A stretch of DNA of 64,000 bases from Lates calcarifer (taxonomy: Eukaryota; Chordata; Actinopteri; Centropomidae). Where the stretch lies: NCBI RefSeq assembly GCF_001640805.2, contig NC_066848.1, positions 9,338,396 to 9,402,395 of the forward strand. The letters are read 5' to 3'. Below the pieces are notes generated by a model. The model did not search any database. It had not been told where the DNA came from and saw only the letters and a list, made by a program, of their open reading frames with translations. The position numbers and the translations under genes were made by a program. Shown here in pieces: positions 42,259 to 53,576 of this stretch; position 1 is the stretch's first letter, and each line of letters begins with the position of its first letter.

Positions 42259-44367
42259 TTTTGCTCGGAAGGGAGGTTTCTGTAATAGCAGTGCGCTGGA
42301 AGGGGGAGAAAACGGGGAGTAGTTGCTCAGATAAATGCGCACAGCGGGATGCAGAAACAGAGAGAGAGAGAGACAGAGACAGAGAAAGAGAGAGAGAGAG
42401 AAACGGGAAGGTACGGCGGCTGGCTGTGTACATGCATCAGTTCGCGGTTTAACTCTCCAGCTGCAGCGCCGTGATATGATGGGTGGCCGGGGATATGCCA
42501 GTCTTGTTCCAGTGGCACATTGTGAGTTGGTTTATAATGCCACAACCCGTTCCTGGTTTATAGGTAGCTATAGGTTATACTACTTCCCACTCATACAGAC
42601 CCTTATTGCGACGATCATACCGCTGCAGTGTGCGGTGCTACTTATATTTGACTAACATTTTTCATCATCAGTGGCGCTAAAACCCCCAGGTTCACCCACC
42701 TATCATGTGGGTCTCATAATTTGATTAATCGCAAATTTGCACCACTGAAACGATGGCTTCTCTATCCTCCATTTTATACGCTTGTCTTGAATGTCAGAAT
42801 AGAGTTTAAAGACATTCACTGTGCATCAGCAGTTAATTTACAAACAGAAATAGGATTAATGGCTGCAACCAACAGTTATTTTCAGCCTACTCACCGTGCG
42901 CTCTCCAACCGCGTTTCCTTATAGAAGAAGACAGCAAAGCTGCAGGGGATCCGGGTTCATGTGAAGTGTAGATACAGATGAAATGATACAGGATACAGTT
43001 GCGTTGATTCCCGGTTTTCTGAAGTCCTCTTACCCAATTGCCTTTACAGAGGTCGTTTTAAAGCAGCTCGTCGATGGGGAAATTGATGCCACCAGCTCTG
43101 AATATCCCATTGGCTGTTTGCTTAACTGATGTTTACCGCCCTCCGCTTTTTTTTCCCTAAATCATCAAAAAGTCTTATCATATGAGGAATATGTAGCCCG
43201 TTGCCCAATCTCTCATATCGACTTCTTGATCTTAATATGGCTCGTTAATCTGATTGCAGGATGTTGCAGACAGACCATGATGTCACACGGCAATGACAGT
43301 CTCGGTCTGACATGAGGCCATCCAGATATTTGCATTCATATGACTGTGCCCTTTTACCCCCCTACTCATGTCACTTACTTCCAAACAAATACAGACACTG
43401 TGGAGTTCAAATGCAAATTTGTTGTTTTGCAAGCTTCAGTTACCAATGTCAAAACAAGTCTAGTCTGGCTTTAGTTTTGAAATACATTAAAATTATTTTC
43501 CTCAGATGTTGACACCAGCACACAACACAACAGGAAGACTTATTATGGGGAATGAGAAAACAAGTGGGAGTTTGTGTGAAACATTGCAGTTAGGATGTGA
43601 TAGCCACTTTGCATAACAAAGTTTTGATTTCATTTTCTCAAGCATGGTACCACAGAAATGTACTGTGGATAAAAATCTATTTTAAGTGTTCGATTTTGGT
43701 AAAGTTTGGCAGAACAGAGGCAGAAGTGAGAAAAACATGATGACACCGCTCATTCATATGAACCCTAGCACCCTGACAGCTGTTTTGGGGGTAAAAAAAG
43801 TTCAATTCCCTGACTTATTGTTACCCTGGCACAGCCTAGATGACTTTGTACAAAAGCATCATCATCCCATTACTTCACTGAGGAGATAAAAGAACATCTG
43901 ATCTCCCAGCCAAGGCCACTTTGTCACAACGTATGACCTCACATAAATGGTGGTAACCTCCCAGGGATAAAACTCGGACACTCATACTGTACACATGTTA
44001 TGTTGCAACCTTTAGTGAACTGGAATGAATGGGATGAGCCTGCACAGAGGTTGTGCAACAGCTGTTGTAAGCCCATGTTTCCTCGAGGGATGATGCCAAA
44101 GAAGTTGTAATGGCACCATCTACTGCACAAACACTGCTACTGCAGGGCAGACAAAGAACATGATATAATGACATTTAATATGACAGCCCTGCATAAACAG
44201 ACTTTACAAATCAAATGATCAAAAAAAATGACTGACAGATTAATCAATAATCACAATAAGAATTTTAATGCATATGCACATCATCATTCAACTGCCTGTT
44301 GACTTTCTAAAGCAACCAGTGTTTTTGGTTAAAACAGTAAAACTCACCTTGGAACCAAAAATATTTG
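42259..44367. other. scd 5' flank and trmt2b 3' flank
   Basis: About 2.1 kb between the scd start codon and the trmt2b stop codon. A GA-rich microsatellite (42358-42402) lies just upstream of the scd ATG, within the probable 5'UTR. An inverted CCAAT (ATTGG, near 43109) and compact unique sequence at 42900-43140 could be the scd promoter. No gene is recognised. Confidence 0.5.
42358..42402. repeat. (GA)n microsatellite in the scd 5' region
   Basis: Near-pure GA dinucleotides with scattered AC interruptions, 100-145 bp upstream of the scd start codon on its transcribed side. Confidence 0.88.
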
Positions 44368-46122
44368 CTACCTCTCAAAAAGTAGCACCAGTTCACAGTG
44401 AGGAGTATGTGGGAACATGTCCACAGGCACAGCCAGAGTTGGAGAGAATGCTTGTCCTGTGAGTTTTTTCTGCAGGTTGGGTGCACAGCAAAGCTCCCTG
44501 AAGTTCCTCATAGCCTCTCCATCTGGCTTACAGGAAACATAGACCAGCCGGCGAATGGAGGGTTGGTTTCGTAAAGCTCTGACCACTCTGTAATGCAGGC
44601 CAGCCCGAGCAGGGTTTACCACGGCTGTGAGGCCTCCGCCTGCGGAGCTCAGCCGAGACATAAGGCCAGGCAGCACCACCTCTGCCTTCCCGGGAACAAA
44701 CTCACAGTTCAGTATATTGTTGAGAGCTGCATTGTGTTTTGCATCTTGCACTGCCTGTTCTATGAGCTCTATACCAATAATTCTGTCCACTGTGGGGGAT
44801 ACAGTAATGCCAATAGCACCTGTTCCGCAGCACACGTCTAGAAGAGTGCCGCCAACTTTTGTTCCCCCACCACTTTCCCCAGTTTCTGGGACGCACAGGT
44901 CTCTCACTTTGCCATAGAGCACCTCAGCGGCGGCCTGGTTCACCTGGAAAAAGGCATCGGCAGAGATGCGGAACTTGAAGCCCAGCACCTGTGAATGACA
45001 AAATAACACAGGAACAGAAATTATATAATGAAGACATATATGGATTTTTGCTACCTGCTCTTTTCTGTCTATTATTATCATAAATTCAATACTTACAGGT
45101 ACAATCACCAATTTTCCATGTAGAGGTCAATTCAAACACAGACTGAAATGGGCATATGTCAGTACTGATGACATTTTACATTCTAAATTATGAATATATT
45201 GTTTTATTAATGCATATCAGATGATATTACCTCCTCATATATGTGCGGCTGACCATGCAGGAGCTGGTAGGGGGAGTCCTCATGAGTGCAGCGAGTCATG
45301 CTGCTCTCCTGGAACAACAGTGAGTCCAGCTGACAGACCGATCCAGGACCTCGCGTGAAGTAATCCACCAGGTCAGCCTTATGGACTGCCACCTCTTCTG
45401 GGGTGAGCATCTGCGGATGAAAGTACACTATGGCCATGGTGCGGCCCTCTTTGTTGGTCCTCACTGTGACCTCTCTCCAGTGACCCCCAGTGTGAAACAG
45501 CAGGCAGGGCTCCAGGGAAGAGAGGCGCACAAAGTCCTGGTAGCATCTGGCTACAAGTTTGTGCTTCTCCGGCATGTTGAGCAGGTGGTCTCCATTGATG
45601 CAGACAATGTTCCCCTCCTTGCCTGTGCCCACGTAAAATCCAACAGTCTTTGAATTGCCATCTACTCCTCTGTTGACAGAAAACGTAGACTTGTTGCGGT
45701 AGCCATCCCTAACTGGCGATGGCAGAATGGGTAGGACAGGGAAACTGAGTTTACCTCTCACAGGTGATGAGGACTGTGAATCACGTGAAAGATGCTCAGA
45801 GAGCTGAGACAGTATCCTTTCCTGATTATTTTGCTTGAGCTCAAGTTGCTCATCATAGCTTAGTCTCCACAGAGGGGTGACCACATCGGCCAGCCGTTCC
45901 TCCCAGGACAAACCAATCAGTCCAGGGAAGTTTCTTGTGACTTTTTCTCCACCGTTTCTTCGATGGTGGTTTCCCTTGATCCGCTAAAATAACGTCATTT
46001 GTTGAAAACAACCGACAGGTATCCCTCAACAAAATTTTGCGTTTGACAAATAGGGCTGACCTGCTGCCTGTGGCTGCGAAAATCATTTTGACTTTCAAAG
46101 AAGTAGTTATTGTGGTTAACAT
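44368..46122 (-). CDS. trmt2b: tRNA/rRNA (uracil-5-)-methyltransferase, TRMT2B type, apparent frameshift
   Basis: In mammals TRMT2B makes m5U in mitochondrial tRNAs and 12S rRNA, using S-adenosylmethionine. Two coding exons (minus): 46122-45231 and 44988-44368. The start MLTTITTSLK leads into an arginine-rich, acid-free stretch ending CRLFSTND, which suits a mitochondrial presequence. The SAM motif DVCCGTGAIG, the motif NPARAGLH, the catalytic-cysteine motif YVSCKPDGE and the terminal PHTPHCELVLLFER are present. The N-terminal part (to KSHKK) and the body (from SWEERLADVVTPLWRL) are in different frames. Exon 1 is 892 nt, one more than a multiple of three, although the exon 1/2 junction is in phase. 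Removing one base near 45925-45927 gives 503 residues, against 504 in human. This could be an assembly error or a true lesion. TRMT2B is favoured over TRMT2A because no RRM is present and NPARAG and SCK match TRMT2B. Confidence 0.9.
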
Positions 46123-46302
46123 ATATTATTAACCCCAATGACTTTGAATACCGGTGTTTAAAAATGTACCTTCTGTCGGATGTTAATGGAGAGCACGCTG
46201 AAGGTTCGATTCGACTGTTATGATGTATAATTTACGTGCCAGCCACCTTCCAACGTCATCTCCGTGCGTCTCAGGGCAAGTAAACATTTCCGCTGTGTCG
46301 CG
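46123..46302. promoter_or_regulatory. Divergent promoter between trmt2b and dnajb12
   Basis: Only 180 bp separate the two start codons, which point away from each other, so both 5'UTRs and any shared promoter must lie here. There is no clear TATA box. A CRE/ATF-type core (TGACGT on the minus strand) lies at 46253-46258. Confidence 0.7.
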
Positions 46303-49300
46303 ATGGATTCAAACAAGGACGAAGCGGAGCGGTGCATTAAAATAGCCCTAAATGCAGTCAGCAACAACCAGCCAGACAAAGCTAGAAAGTTTCTGGAGAA
46401 GGCGCAGCGCTTGTTTCCGACAGATCGAACCAAAAGTACGTCGAATAAACGTCTGTTTCGGCGATGGTTTTATGTAACGGTGGGCCATCGCTGTGAAACC
46501 GAATAAGCTAACGTTAGCATATCTGTCTTATCGTTACACCAGCTGCTCCTAGCCGACACTGGTATTTGTAGTCTTTTCCGCCCACAGCTGCAACCTCTCT
46601 GATATATTTGGTCACTTATTGTTTTAAATTGGTGCCTGTTAATTCGCAGTTAGCGTTTACATCCGCTGTGTCTTTGCTAGCCGCTGCAGTGCTAATCGTT
46701 AGCTCTCCGTGCTAGGGAATTAAGTACCTGTTATACATATTTGTAAATGGCCTCCTTGAATAATACTGGCTCCACTTTCTTTGCAGACTTATTGGAGACG
46801 TTAGCGCAGAACGGTAAGCCTCCAGAGGAGAATGGCGGTCCTGTGAACGGAGATGAGCCCACTATGAGGCACCGCAGCCACGCAGAGGAGGCTGATGCGT
46901 CCGCACAGAGGGCCACAGACTCGGCCAAACCCTACACCGCAGAGCAGCTGGACGCAGTCAGAAGGTCAGTGCACGTGTGGTTCTATTATTTGGTGTTAGT
47001 AGAGCTGGGTGATGCTGACACAATTAAATGTCATTACATATGAAACCTCAAACAGTAACAAGTTCCTGCTTCTCAAATGTGATGATTTGCTGTTTCTCTG
47101 GCATTTGTGAAAATAAATAAGTCAATAACTTGAACGTAATGGCCTCTGAGAAATTCAAAATACTTGTGCTTTTCAAGAAAACAATCATTAGCTGTAGCTC
47201 TACTCAGCACCCAGATAATTATCAATAATATCACAGTAGGATATGGTCTATGTTGACTCAGCAGGTAGAAACAAAGACTGTTCATAGCATTTAGCTGGAG
47301 TAGTTATAGAACTTTTTATCTTGAAGAATTTCAGTTCTTATTATAACTTGGAAAAAAGAAAATGCATCGTTTGTATTATGAGTATACAAAAATCACAGTC
47401 CACTATGGTATTTCAGACAGTAAATAAGGCTGAATGTAATTTCTATAATCTTTGTTGAAGGGATTTAAACACAGGCATTTTTAAATAAGTCTGTATAGTG
47501 TAGACATGCCTTTGGTCATATGAGTGTTTGCAAATGGCAACATCAAGTATACAAAATACAAAACTGTGAGACTGCAGTTATCTGGTGTTTATAGAGCAGA
47601 CAGCTATCTCAGAAATACTTTTAAGAGTGTAGAAGACGCTCATACATTTATAAGTGTCTGTCATTACTTATATCTTAGTGAAGATGTATCTGTATGGTGA
47701 GATTCCATTGTTTTTGTTGCTTAGTTTTCCTCATAATCTTCTAACCATGTCCGGTGGGTGGTTGTTTTTTTGTTTGTTTTTTTTTTTACTGCAGGATTAA
47801 GAGCTGCAAAGATTACTACCAAATTCTGGGAGTTGAAAAGACCGCCTCTGAGGAGGATCTTAAAAAAGCTTACAGAAAGCTCGCTTTGAAATTTCACCCA
47901 GATAAAAATCACGCTCCTGGAGCCACAGAGGCATTTAAAGGTAAATTTGTGGTACTTTGTACTGCTGCACTACTGAGAATATCTAAATGTAAATTTACTA
48001 AGCCCACATTTTATGTGTGTGTGTTTCAGCTATTGGTAATGCCTACGCTGTTTTGAGTAACGCTGAGAAACGAAGGCAGTATGACCAGTATGGAGAAGAG
48101 CGATCACACCCAAGCAGACACAGACACCATCGTGATTTTGAAGCAGACATCTCCCCCGAGGACCTTTTCAACATGTTCTTTGGTGGAGGTTTCCCGTCAA
48201 GTAAGTAGCGGCCAGATGAATTTAGTGTCAGTCAGGATGTTGTACTTGAGTGAGGTACTATCAAGGTCCAGGAGTATTTTGCTTTTCATGTTTGGAGTAA
48301 CAGGTTTACATGCCTTTGTAAGTCACACAAAGCCATCAGTCAGCCATCAGCAGTCATTGGACCTTGTGTGGCCACCCCTGGTAGTTTCTGTGCTTTGATT
48401 CAAACCATTGGCTTTGCTGATCTCTTATCAGTGATCATTCTTTTGTCTGGTCTAAGAGAGAGGGCAGTCTGACTGGCTATTCAGCCTTGTAAATCTTCTT
48501 TTATAACCACCTCTTTTCTTCTCAGCTTTCACAAGCAGAAAACCGCAGGTCGATGCCAGAGCAAAACAAGGCAACTAGTATTCGTAGTGCTGTTACCTTA
48601 TCATTAACATCTTAAAAGCATGTGACAAGTCTGTTTTCATCAGATTCATAGTGGGATGAATATGGTTGGTTGTTTGCTTCTCTGTGATGTTGATTGGAGT
48701 GAAAATAAAAACTGTGGTTATTTCTCCTGTAATTCCTACACCCATGACACTGCTTTATAATGTAATGTATAGACTATACAATACAATGCTGAGTGCCTCT
48801 TAGCTTTTTTAATCTTTATTTGTTTTAATTCTTTTTAGGCAATGTACACGTTTATAGAAATGGAAGAATGCACTTTGCACATCATAATAGGCAAGAAAGA
48901 CGAGAACAGCAGAGAGATGTGAGTCTTGTCAGTAATACTTCAATTATACTTGAATTTCATACCACCTGATGTGTTGTATAGTCTGTAATTGATAGAAATC
49001 AAATGTTTTTTTTCTCTCTAACAGGGAGGCCTGGCTCTGTTTGTCCAGCTGATGCCCATCTTAATCCTCATCATTGTTTCTGCTCTCAGCCAGATGATGG
49101 TCACTCAGCCTCCCTACAGCCTTAGCTACCGCCCGTAAGTGGCTCAAACACCCAGAGAGCTTTCTGAGTCTGTCTGAAAATCATCTGTCTCACTCTGTTA
49201 TTATATCTTCTCCATGCATCAGGTCAGCTGGACATATTCACAAAAGGCAAACAACCCACCTGAAGGTGCCTTTCTACGTGGGAGACCGTTTTAATGAAGA

Positions 49301-49746
49301 ATATTCAGGGAATAACCTGAAGAATGTTGAGAGAAGTGTAGAAGAAGACTACATTTCCAATCTCAGAAACAACTGTTGGAAGGAGAAGCAGCAGAGTAAG
49401 TTCATACTGCTGCAAATTGTAATTTTTAATTTTAATTTTTGATCTGCCAGTAGTGAAAAATGCACATCACAATTTTACACAACCCAAGTTTACATATTTT
49501 TGCTTTGTCTAACCCCAAAGCATTTAGTTTTCTATCCTAAAAGACTGTATGATTTCTTTTATAGGGTATTTGACTGAAACCTAGTCCTGACCTGTACTGA
49601 CACACTCTCCTCTTGTACTTTCAGAGGAAGGCTTACTGTATCGTGCCCGTTACTTTGGGGATTCTGAGTTGTACCAAAGGGCACAGAGAATGGGCACGCC
49701 CAGCTGTTCCAGACTATCTGAGATTCAGGTTATACTGGACGGCTAG
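46303..49746 (+). CDS. dnajb12: DnaJ (HSP40) homolog B12, ER-membrane co-chaperone
   Basis: A tail-side ER-anchored J-protein that recruits cytosolic Hsc70 to membrane-protein quality control and ERAD. Eight coding exons: 46303-46435, 46787-46964, 47795-47940, 48030-48200, 48839-48918, 49025-49134, 49223-49395 and 49625-49746. All are in phase with GT/AG borders, giving 370 residues (human about 375). Residues 1-45 ([16 protein letters not shown]...) match the conserved N-terminal helical region. The J domain spans about 109-172, with HPD at 138-140. A G/F-like stretch ([15 protein letters not shown]) follows. One transmembrane segment lies at about 240-258 ([17 protein letters not shown]), then a luminal DUF1977-type domain ending [13 protein letters not shown]. 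It is divergent from trmt2b. The last coding exon is followed by a 3'UTR intron. Confidence 0.96.
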
Positions 49747-50162
49747 AAACCACTTGTGCACACATGGGTAAGTTGCCACAAACATCACAGTGACATCTGA
49801 GTATAAGTACTCATGTATACTGTACAGTGCATGAACTGCAAAGACTTCAGTGTTGGGCATGTTTTATCTCATCATCCATAGATCACACACAGTTCAGTAC
49901 ATATGTTTTCGGATTGATTGCCAACCTTCCAGGCTGCTGTTGCCAGTCATTTTAATCCATTACAGTGCACATTTAGTCAGCTTTATTTTTGTCTTATCGA
50001 CTGACAGATGATATTCCAGAGTCAGCTGTGTTGTCTTAGATGTTGGAGCTTCCTATAAGCATTTTACTGAACCAACAGGAAGAGTTTTTTTTAAAACAGG
50101 TCCCACTCACAACTGTATTACTATGCGATGACAGAACTTTGACCAATAAAAAGCCATCAATA

Positions 50163-50342
50163 GGGGTGCCCCCATAGCCAAATGGTTAGGGCACGTACCA
50201 CGTGGAGCAGTCGGACCCTGGTTCGACTCCCAATCCAGCCAGACCTTTGCTGCATGTCATTCCCCTACTCTCTCCCTGTTTCCTGCCTCTCTCTCACTGT
50301 CTTGTCAATAAAGGCAAAAAAAGCCTGAAAAAAATACTTTTA
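50163..50342 (+). mobile_element. tRNA-derived SINE with target-site duplication
   Basis: The tRNA-like head has a B-box-like GGTTCGACTCC, followed by the common percomorph SINE body (ctttgctgcatgtcattccc, a CT-rich stretch, ctgtcttgtcaataaaggc) and an A-rich tail. It is flanked by a perfect 15-bp direct repeat, 50148-50162 and 50343-50357, which marks the insertion. It sits in the dnajb12 3'UTR intron, in the sense orientation. Confidence 0.88.
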
Positions 50343-51236
50343 AAAAAGCCATCAATATCAAGACAACTAAAGGGTCACTGTGATGGACTGAGCAAGGGTC
50401 AAGTCTCTGCAAGTTGGTTTTATACCGTTCTGCAAAGAACAAAAACCTATGGCTGTCTGAAATGTAGGAAATATATTTTAAAAATATGTTGGATCATATG
50501 AAAAAATATGAACAGTTAAGTGTAAGCTAAAATGCTTACAGTAGTAATGGAGTATTACACAAGTGATGGTAAATGATTTATGTCAAAGTCTGTGTGGAAT
50601 TATTTGGCTGTTTGTGCATATGTGGGAATTTAGTAAAAGTTAATCCTATACAAACTGACTTCTGCATAACTCTCATTGATTCTTTCGTTCTCCTTAGGTT
50701 CATCGGTACTTGAATCGAATTAGAAGAAATCGGTCAGAGCCCACTCAAATTGGAGCATATTTCTGCAGCAAACCAAGAGAATCAAAAAAGCCTTACGTGC
50801 AGTGGGCAGCAGACCTCATCAGGGAACCTCTCTGCAACTTGGTGTAGATTGACTTCCTGTAGAACTGTGAGAAGCTTTGAGATGACTGCTGACATTTTCT
50901 TACTGTAGTGTCTTCTGGATGGTGTGAGTGCTCAGGGCATCACAGCAGAAAGTAAGAGCATATTTGAACGGTTACAAAGCTGCTAAGATTAGCTTTCTCT
51001 GTCCCAATTGTTTTTGTTTTCCTTAAACATTTTGAGAAACCTCATGGCCTTCTCATAGACAGATGTCTGAGCCACTCACAAGGAACGTGTGTAATTTTTA
51101 TAGTTCTTACCAATGTAAATATTCATTTTACTTTTAACAGTGCAGGGTTTATTGAAGTTAATATCTTGTACTATAATGTTATTATGTGGATTCGCTTGTA
51201 GTCTGTTGGATCATAAGTATTGAGAATCGTTGCACA

Positions 51237-51242
51237 AATAAA
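51237..51242 (+). terminator. dnajb12 polyadenylation signal
   Basis: Canonical AATAAA, about 540 nt after the proposed 3'UTR acceptor, in an AT-rich context. Confidence 0.7.
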
Positions 51243-51260
51243 AGTAAACCATATTTATTA

Positions 51261-52097
51261 AATTAACATGCTAAAATTGTACAAAAGTTTCTTTGAATTA
51301 AATTTGTCCAATGATTGATGGGTGCATATTTTCTCTTTTAAAACATACAGGCACACATACTCTCACATGTATGTTCATATGTGTGTCCAAGACCCATGCT
51401 GCATACTATTTCTAATCAGTTTTTGAGTGTACAGTGTGTTGACAGATCAGTGACAGTGACATATGCTTTAAAGCAGTCACCATCCATACTAAATGCAGCT
51501 GATTTTAGTGTGATGTTGATGGACCCTATTCTCCCTCAAAGATAATGGAGAAGCTGCTCCCAGCTGAAAAACATTTAAATAAACTGTGGTGTGGCGAGGC
51601 ATAAAATGGTAGAATATGTTGATTTTATATGTATTTATATGTATACTGTATACTAACTGCTAAAACAGTATATTATGATAACTAGTATGTAGTACATCCT
51701 GGGACACAGGTATTAATTACTATTAAGTTAGAAGGAAACAATGACAAAATATAATAGAAAATAATTTATTTTTTAATGTTCTTCAAGTATTCAAAAATAC
51801 AAAACACACAAGTTCCAGGTGACAATATTTGACTATCAAATATATAAGCCATTCCCTGAAGGGTGCGACTTCACATTCATAGGAAAGAAACCGACCCATG
51901 TTTAAACATGAATCTTCACTGTTGAGTCACCTGTAACCAGGTGGATAGCTGCCATGAGACATAAGCTGGTTCCAAGGAAAACTTTGGATATGTCAACAGA
52001 CACGTAGCTGTAGTTTCAGAGCCATTTGACATGCGTGTTGCTTCTTTTCACAGTCCTCATGAATTCATTTTAGCTTATCAGGGCAAGGGGTGCTTGG
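51261..52097. other. Convergent 3' ends of dnajb12 and ddit4
   Basis: About 0.8 kb of AT-rich sequence between two tail-to-tail genes. A minus-strand AATAAA at 51770-51765 is a likely ddit4 polyadenylation signal, giving a 3'UTR of roughly 350 nt. No gene is recognised. Confidence 0.65.
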
Positions 52098-53023
52098 TCA
52101 GCAGCACTCCTCAATCAGCAGCTCCCCTGAACAATACAGTTTCCTCTTAATAGCCCTGAAGCTTGTGCTCAGTCTCAGAGTGTTTCTGTGCCCCAGGGAG
52201 GTTGTGGATGTCTGCGGGGACCTGCTCCCCTTGAAGAGCTTCTGAACCTTTGGCCACAGTCCACCGGACTCAAGCCTCAGCACCAGGGTCACATGGAAGG
52301 TTGGCACTAGGGTGGCATCCACTGCTATTTGGTCCACAGTACATAGAGGGCCCTGGTCCCCCCGGTCTACACACAGGTCGATGACTGCTCCTCTGAGACC
52401 GCAGGGCTCGCACACAGCCAGATGGAGCAGCTCCTGGCTGATACTGTGTAGCAGACAGTCGGGTAGAATGAGTTTGGAGCAGTCCAGGATGTGGGACGCG
52501 CTGTTCAGGCTTTGTGTGATGGTTGCTACAACTTCTGTAGCTAAGGTCTCCTCCAGGGGATCACAGAAGAAACTGCTGTCTGACTCTGATAAGGACATGT
52601 CTGCCAGAGATCCTAAAACAAAAGAACACAGGTTTAAAGTCTTGCCTGGTAGTGCAGTATTCACCCTAAACTTTTTATTCAGTTTGATGGTGATTAAAAA
52701 CCTCTGTAAAACCTCTGCCTTTCTTCTACCTTTTTGTACAAATTTTTTGTACAAACTCTTTTTCCATATGCAAGTAAAAGAGTTTCTTGGTCACTACTAG
52801 CAACAACCCAAACAAAAGACAACAGGACTTGCTGAAACAAAAGCCAGCAACACTCACCAGTTTCACTCCTGCAGCACTGATCCGCTGTGACCCTCTGATT
52901 GATCCCCTTCAGCTCGGTCAGCCTCTGTAGCAGGCTGCCCCAGGACAGCCGCTTTGAACCCCTGTCCTCCGCTGGAGAGGGAGGGAAACTGCCGTCCAGG
53001 GAATGATCACAAGAAAAAGACAT
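52098..53023 (-). CDS. ddit4: DNA-damage-inducible transcript 4 (REDD1)
   Basis: A stress-induced cytosolic protein that represses mTORC1 through TSC1/2. Two coding exons (minus): 53023-52858 and 52612-52098, in phase with GT/AG borders, giving 226 residues (human 232). The start MSFSCDHSLDGSFPPSP opens a serine-rich, variable N-terminus. The conserved C-terminal half contains EPCGLRGAVIDLCVD, LVPTFHVTLVLRLE, LWPKVQKLF and the terminal FRAIKRKLYCSGELLIEEC, the family core. A 5'UTR intron is possible: a pyrimidine-rich acceptor-like TTTGTAG lies just before the ATG. In human DDIT4 also neighbours DNAJB12. Family knowledge: it is induced by HIF-1, p53, ATF4 and glucocorticoids. Paralogue DDIT4L is less likely, given the neighbours and sequence. 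Confidence 0.94.
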
Positions 53024-53156
53024 CTTTTTAAAAGATATGCTACAAATATAAGATTGCAAAGAGCAAAAGTGCAACGGTGTTCTCTAACACTGGTGGTACC
53101 CCCGACCTCCTGAGCCAGACCAGCTGGGAAAACACTCTGTAACAATGGAACAAAGC

Positions 53157-53222
53157 CTTAAATATCCAAGCCAGAACGCCCCGCCCACGCTATTTGTCAA
53201 CCAATAGGGTTTAAGCACACGT
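53157..53222 (-). promoter_or_regulatory. ddit4 core promoter elements
   Basis: On the minus strand, a TATA-like TATTTAAG lies at about 53157-53165. A GC/EGR-type box (GCGTGGGCGGGGCG) lies at 53177-53190 and an inverted CCAAT at 53201-53205. One HRE core (ACGTG, 53222-53218) lies about 195 bp upstream of the start codon. Spacing suits a TATA promoter with initiation near 53125. Confidence 0.6.
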
Positions 53223-53524
53223 CCTCAGCTCTCTACCCTGCCTGGTAACATTTTTGGTCCCTTTGATGAGGCAAAGGCCAGGCACCCCCACGACCCTTCA
53301 GGCGCCTGACCCCCACCCAAACTTATACACAAATTTGTGTTTTTATGAAAATACATGACCCTCAAATATGAAATTAAACAGCCAAATCGACGAGCCAACC
53401 AACAGCCGTCGCCAAAACGGCATAAAACAATAAGAAAACACCCCCTCTTGTTTTTTTTGGACAAAAGAGACATGATGAAAGAGCCGTGAAAAGCGTCGTT
53501 CATGAGTAAGCCTCAGCAGAGCGA

Positions 53525-53576
53525 CACGTACCGCACGTAGGCCGCGTGTGTTTTTGAGTAAATGATCGGAAACGTG
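53525..53576. promoter_or_regulatory. Cluster of four HIF-response-element cores upstream of ddit4
   Basis: RCGTG cores occur at 53525-53529 (minus), 53534-53538 (minus), 53544-53548 (plus) and 53572-53576 (plus), within 52 bp and about 0.5 kb upstream of the ddit4 start codon. DDIT4 is an established HIF-1 target, so the cluster is a plausible hypoxia enhancer. Binding is inferred, not shown. Confidence 0.5.

Larger units (their letters stand above)
49747..51260 (+). other. dnajb12 3'UTR with an intron
   Basis: Exon 8 continues 21 nt beyond the stop to a consensus donor (CATGG|GTAAG at 49767/49768). A pyrimidine-rich acceptor (tctccttag) precedes 50698, and a canonical AATAAA lies at 51237-51242. 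The spliced 3'UTR would therefore be 49747-49767 plus 50698 to about 51260. The stop-to-junction distance of 21 nt is below the ~50-nt threshold for nonsense-mediated decay. Confidence 0.65.

Noticed and set aside
46747..46786. An in-frame ATG upstream of dnajb12 exon 2 (MASLNNTG...), possible alternative start
   Set aside because: The stretch includes the intron's acceptor region (ctttgcag), and exon 1 at 46303 matches the conserved DNAJB12 N-terminus. It is probably a chance open extension.
50170..50240. A tRNA gene, suggested by the GGTTCGA B-box-like sequence
   Set aside because: The cloverleaf is incomplete, and a SINE body, A-rich tail and target-site duplication follow. It is the head of a tRNA-derived SINE.
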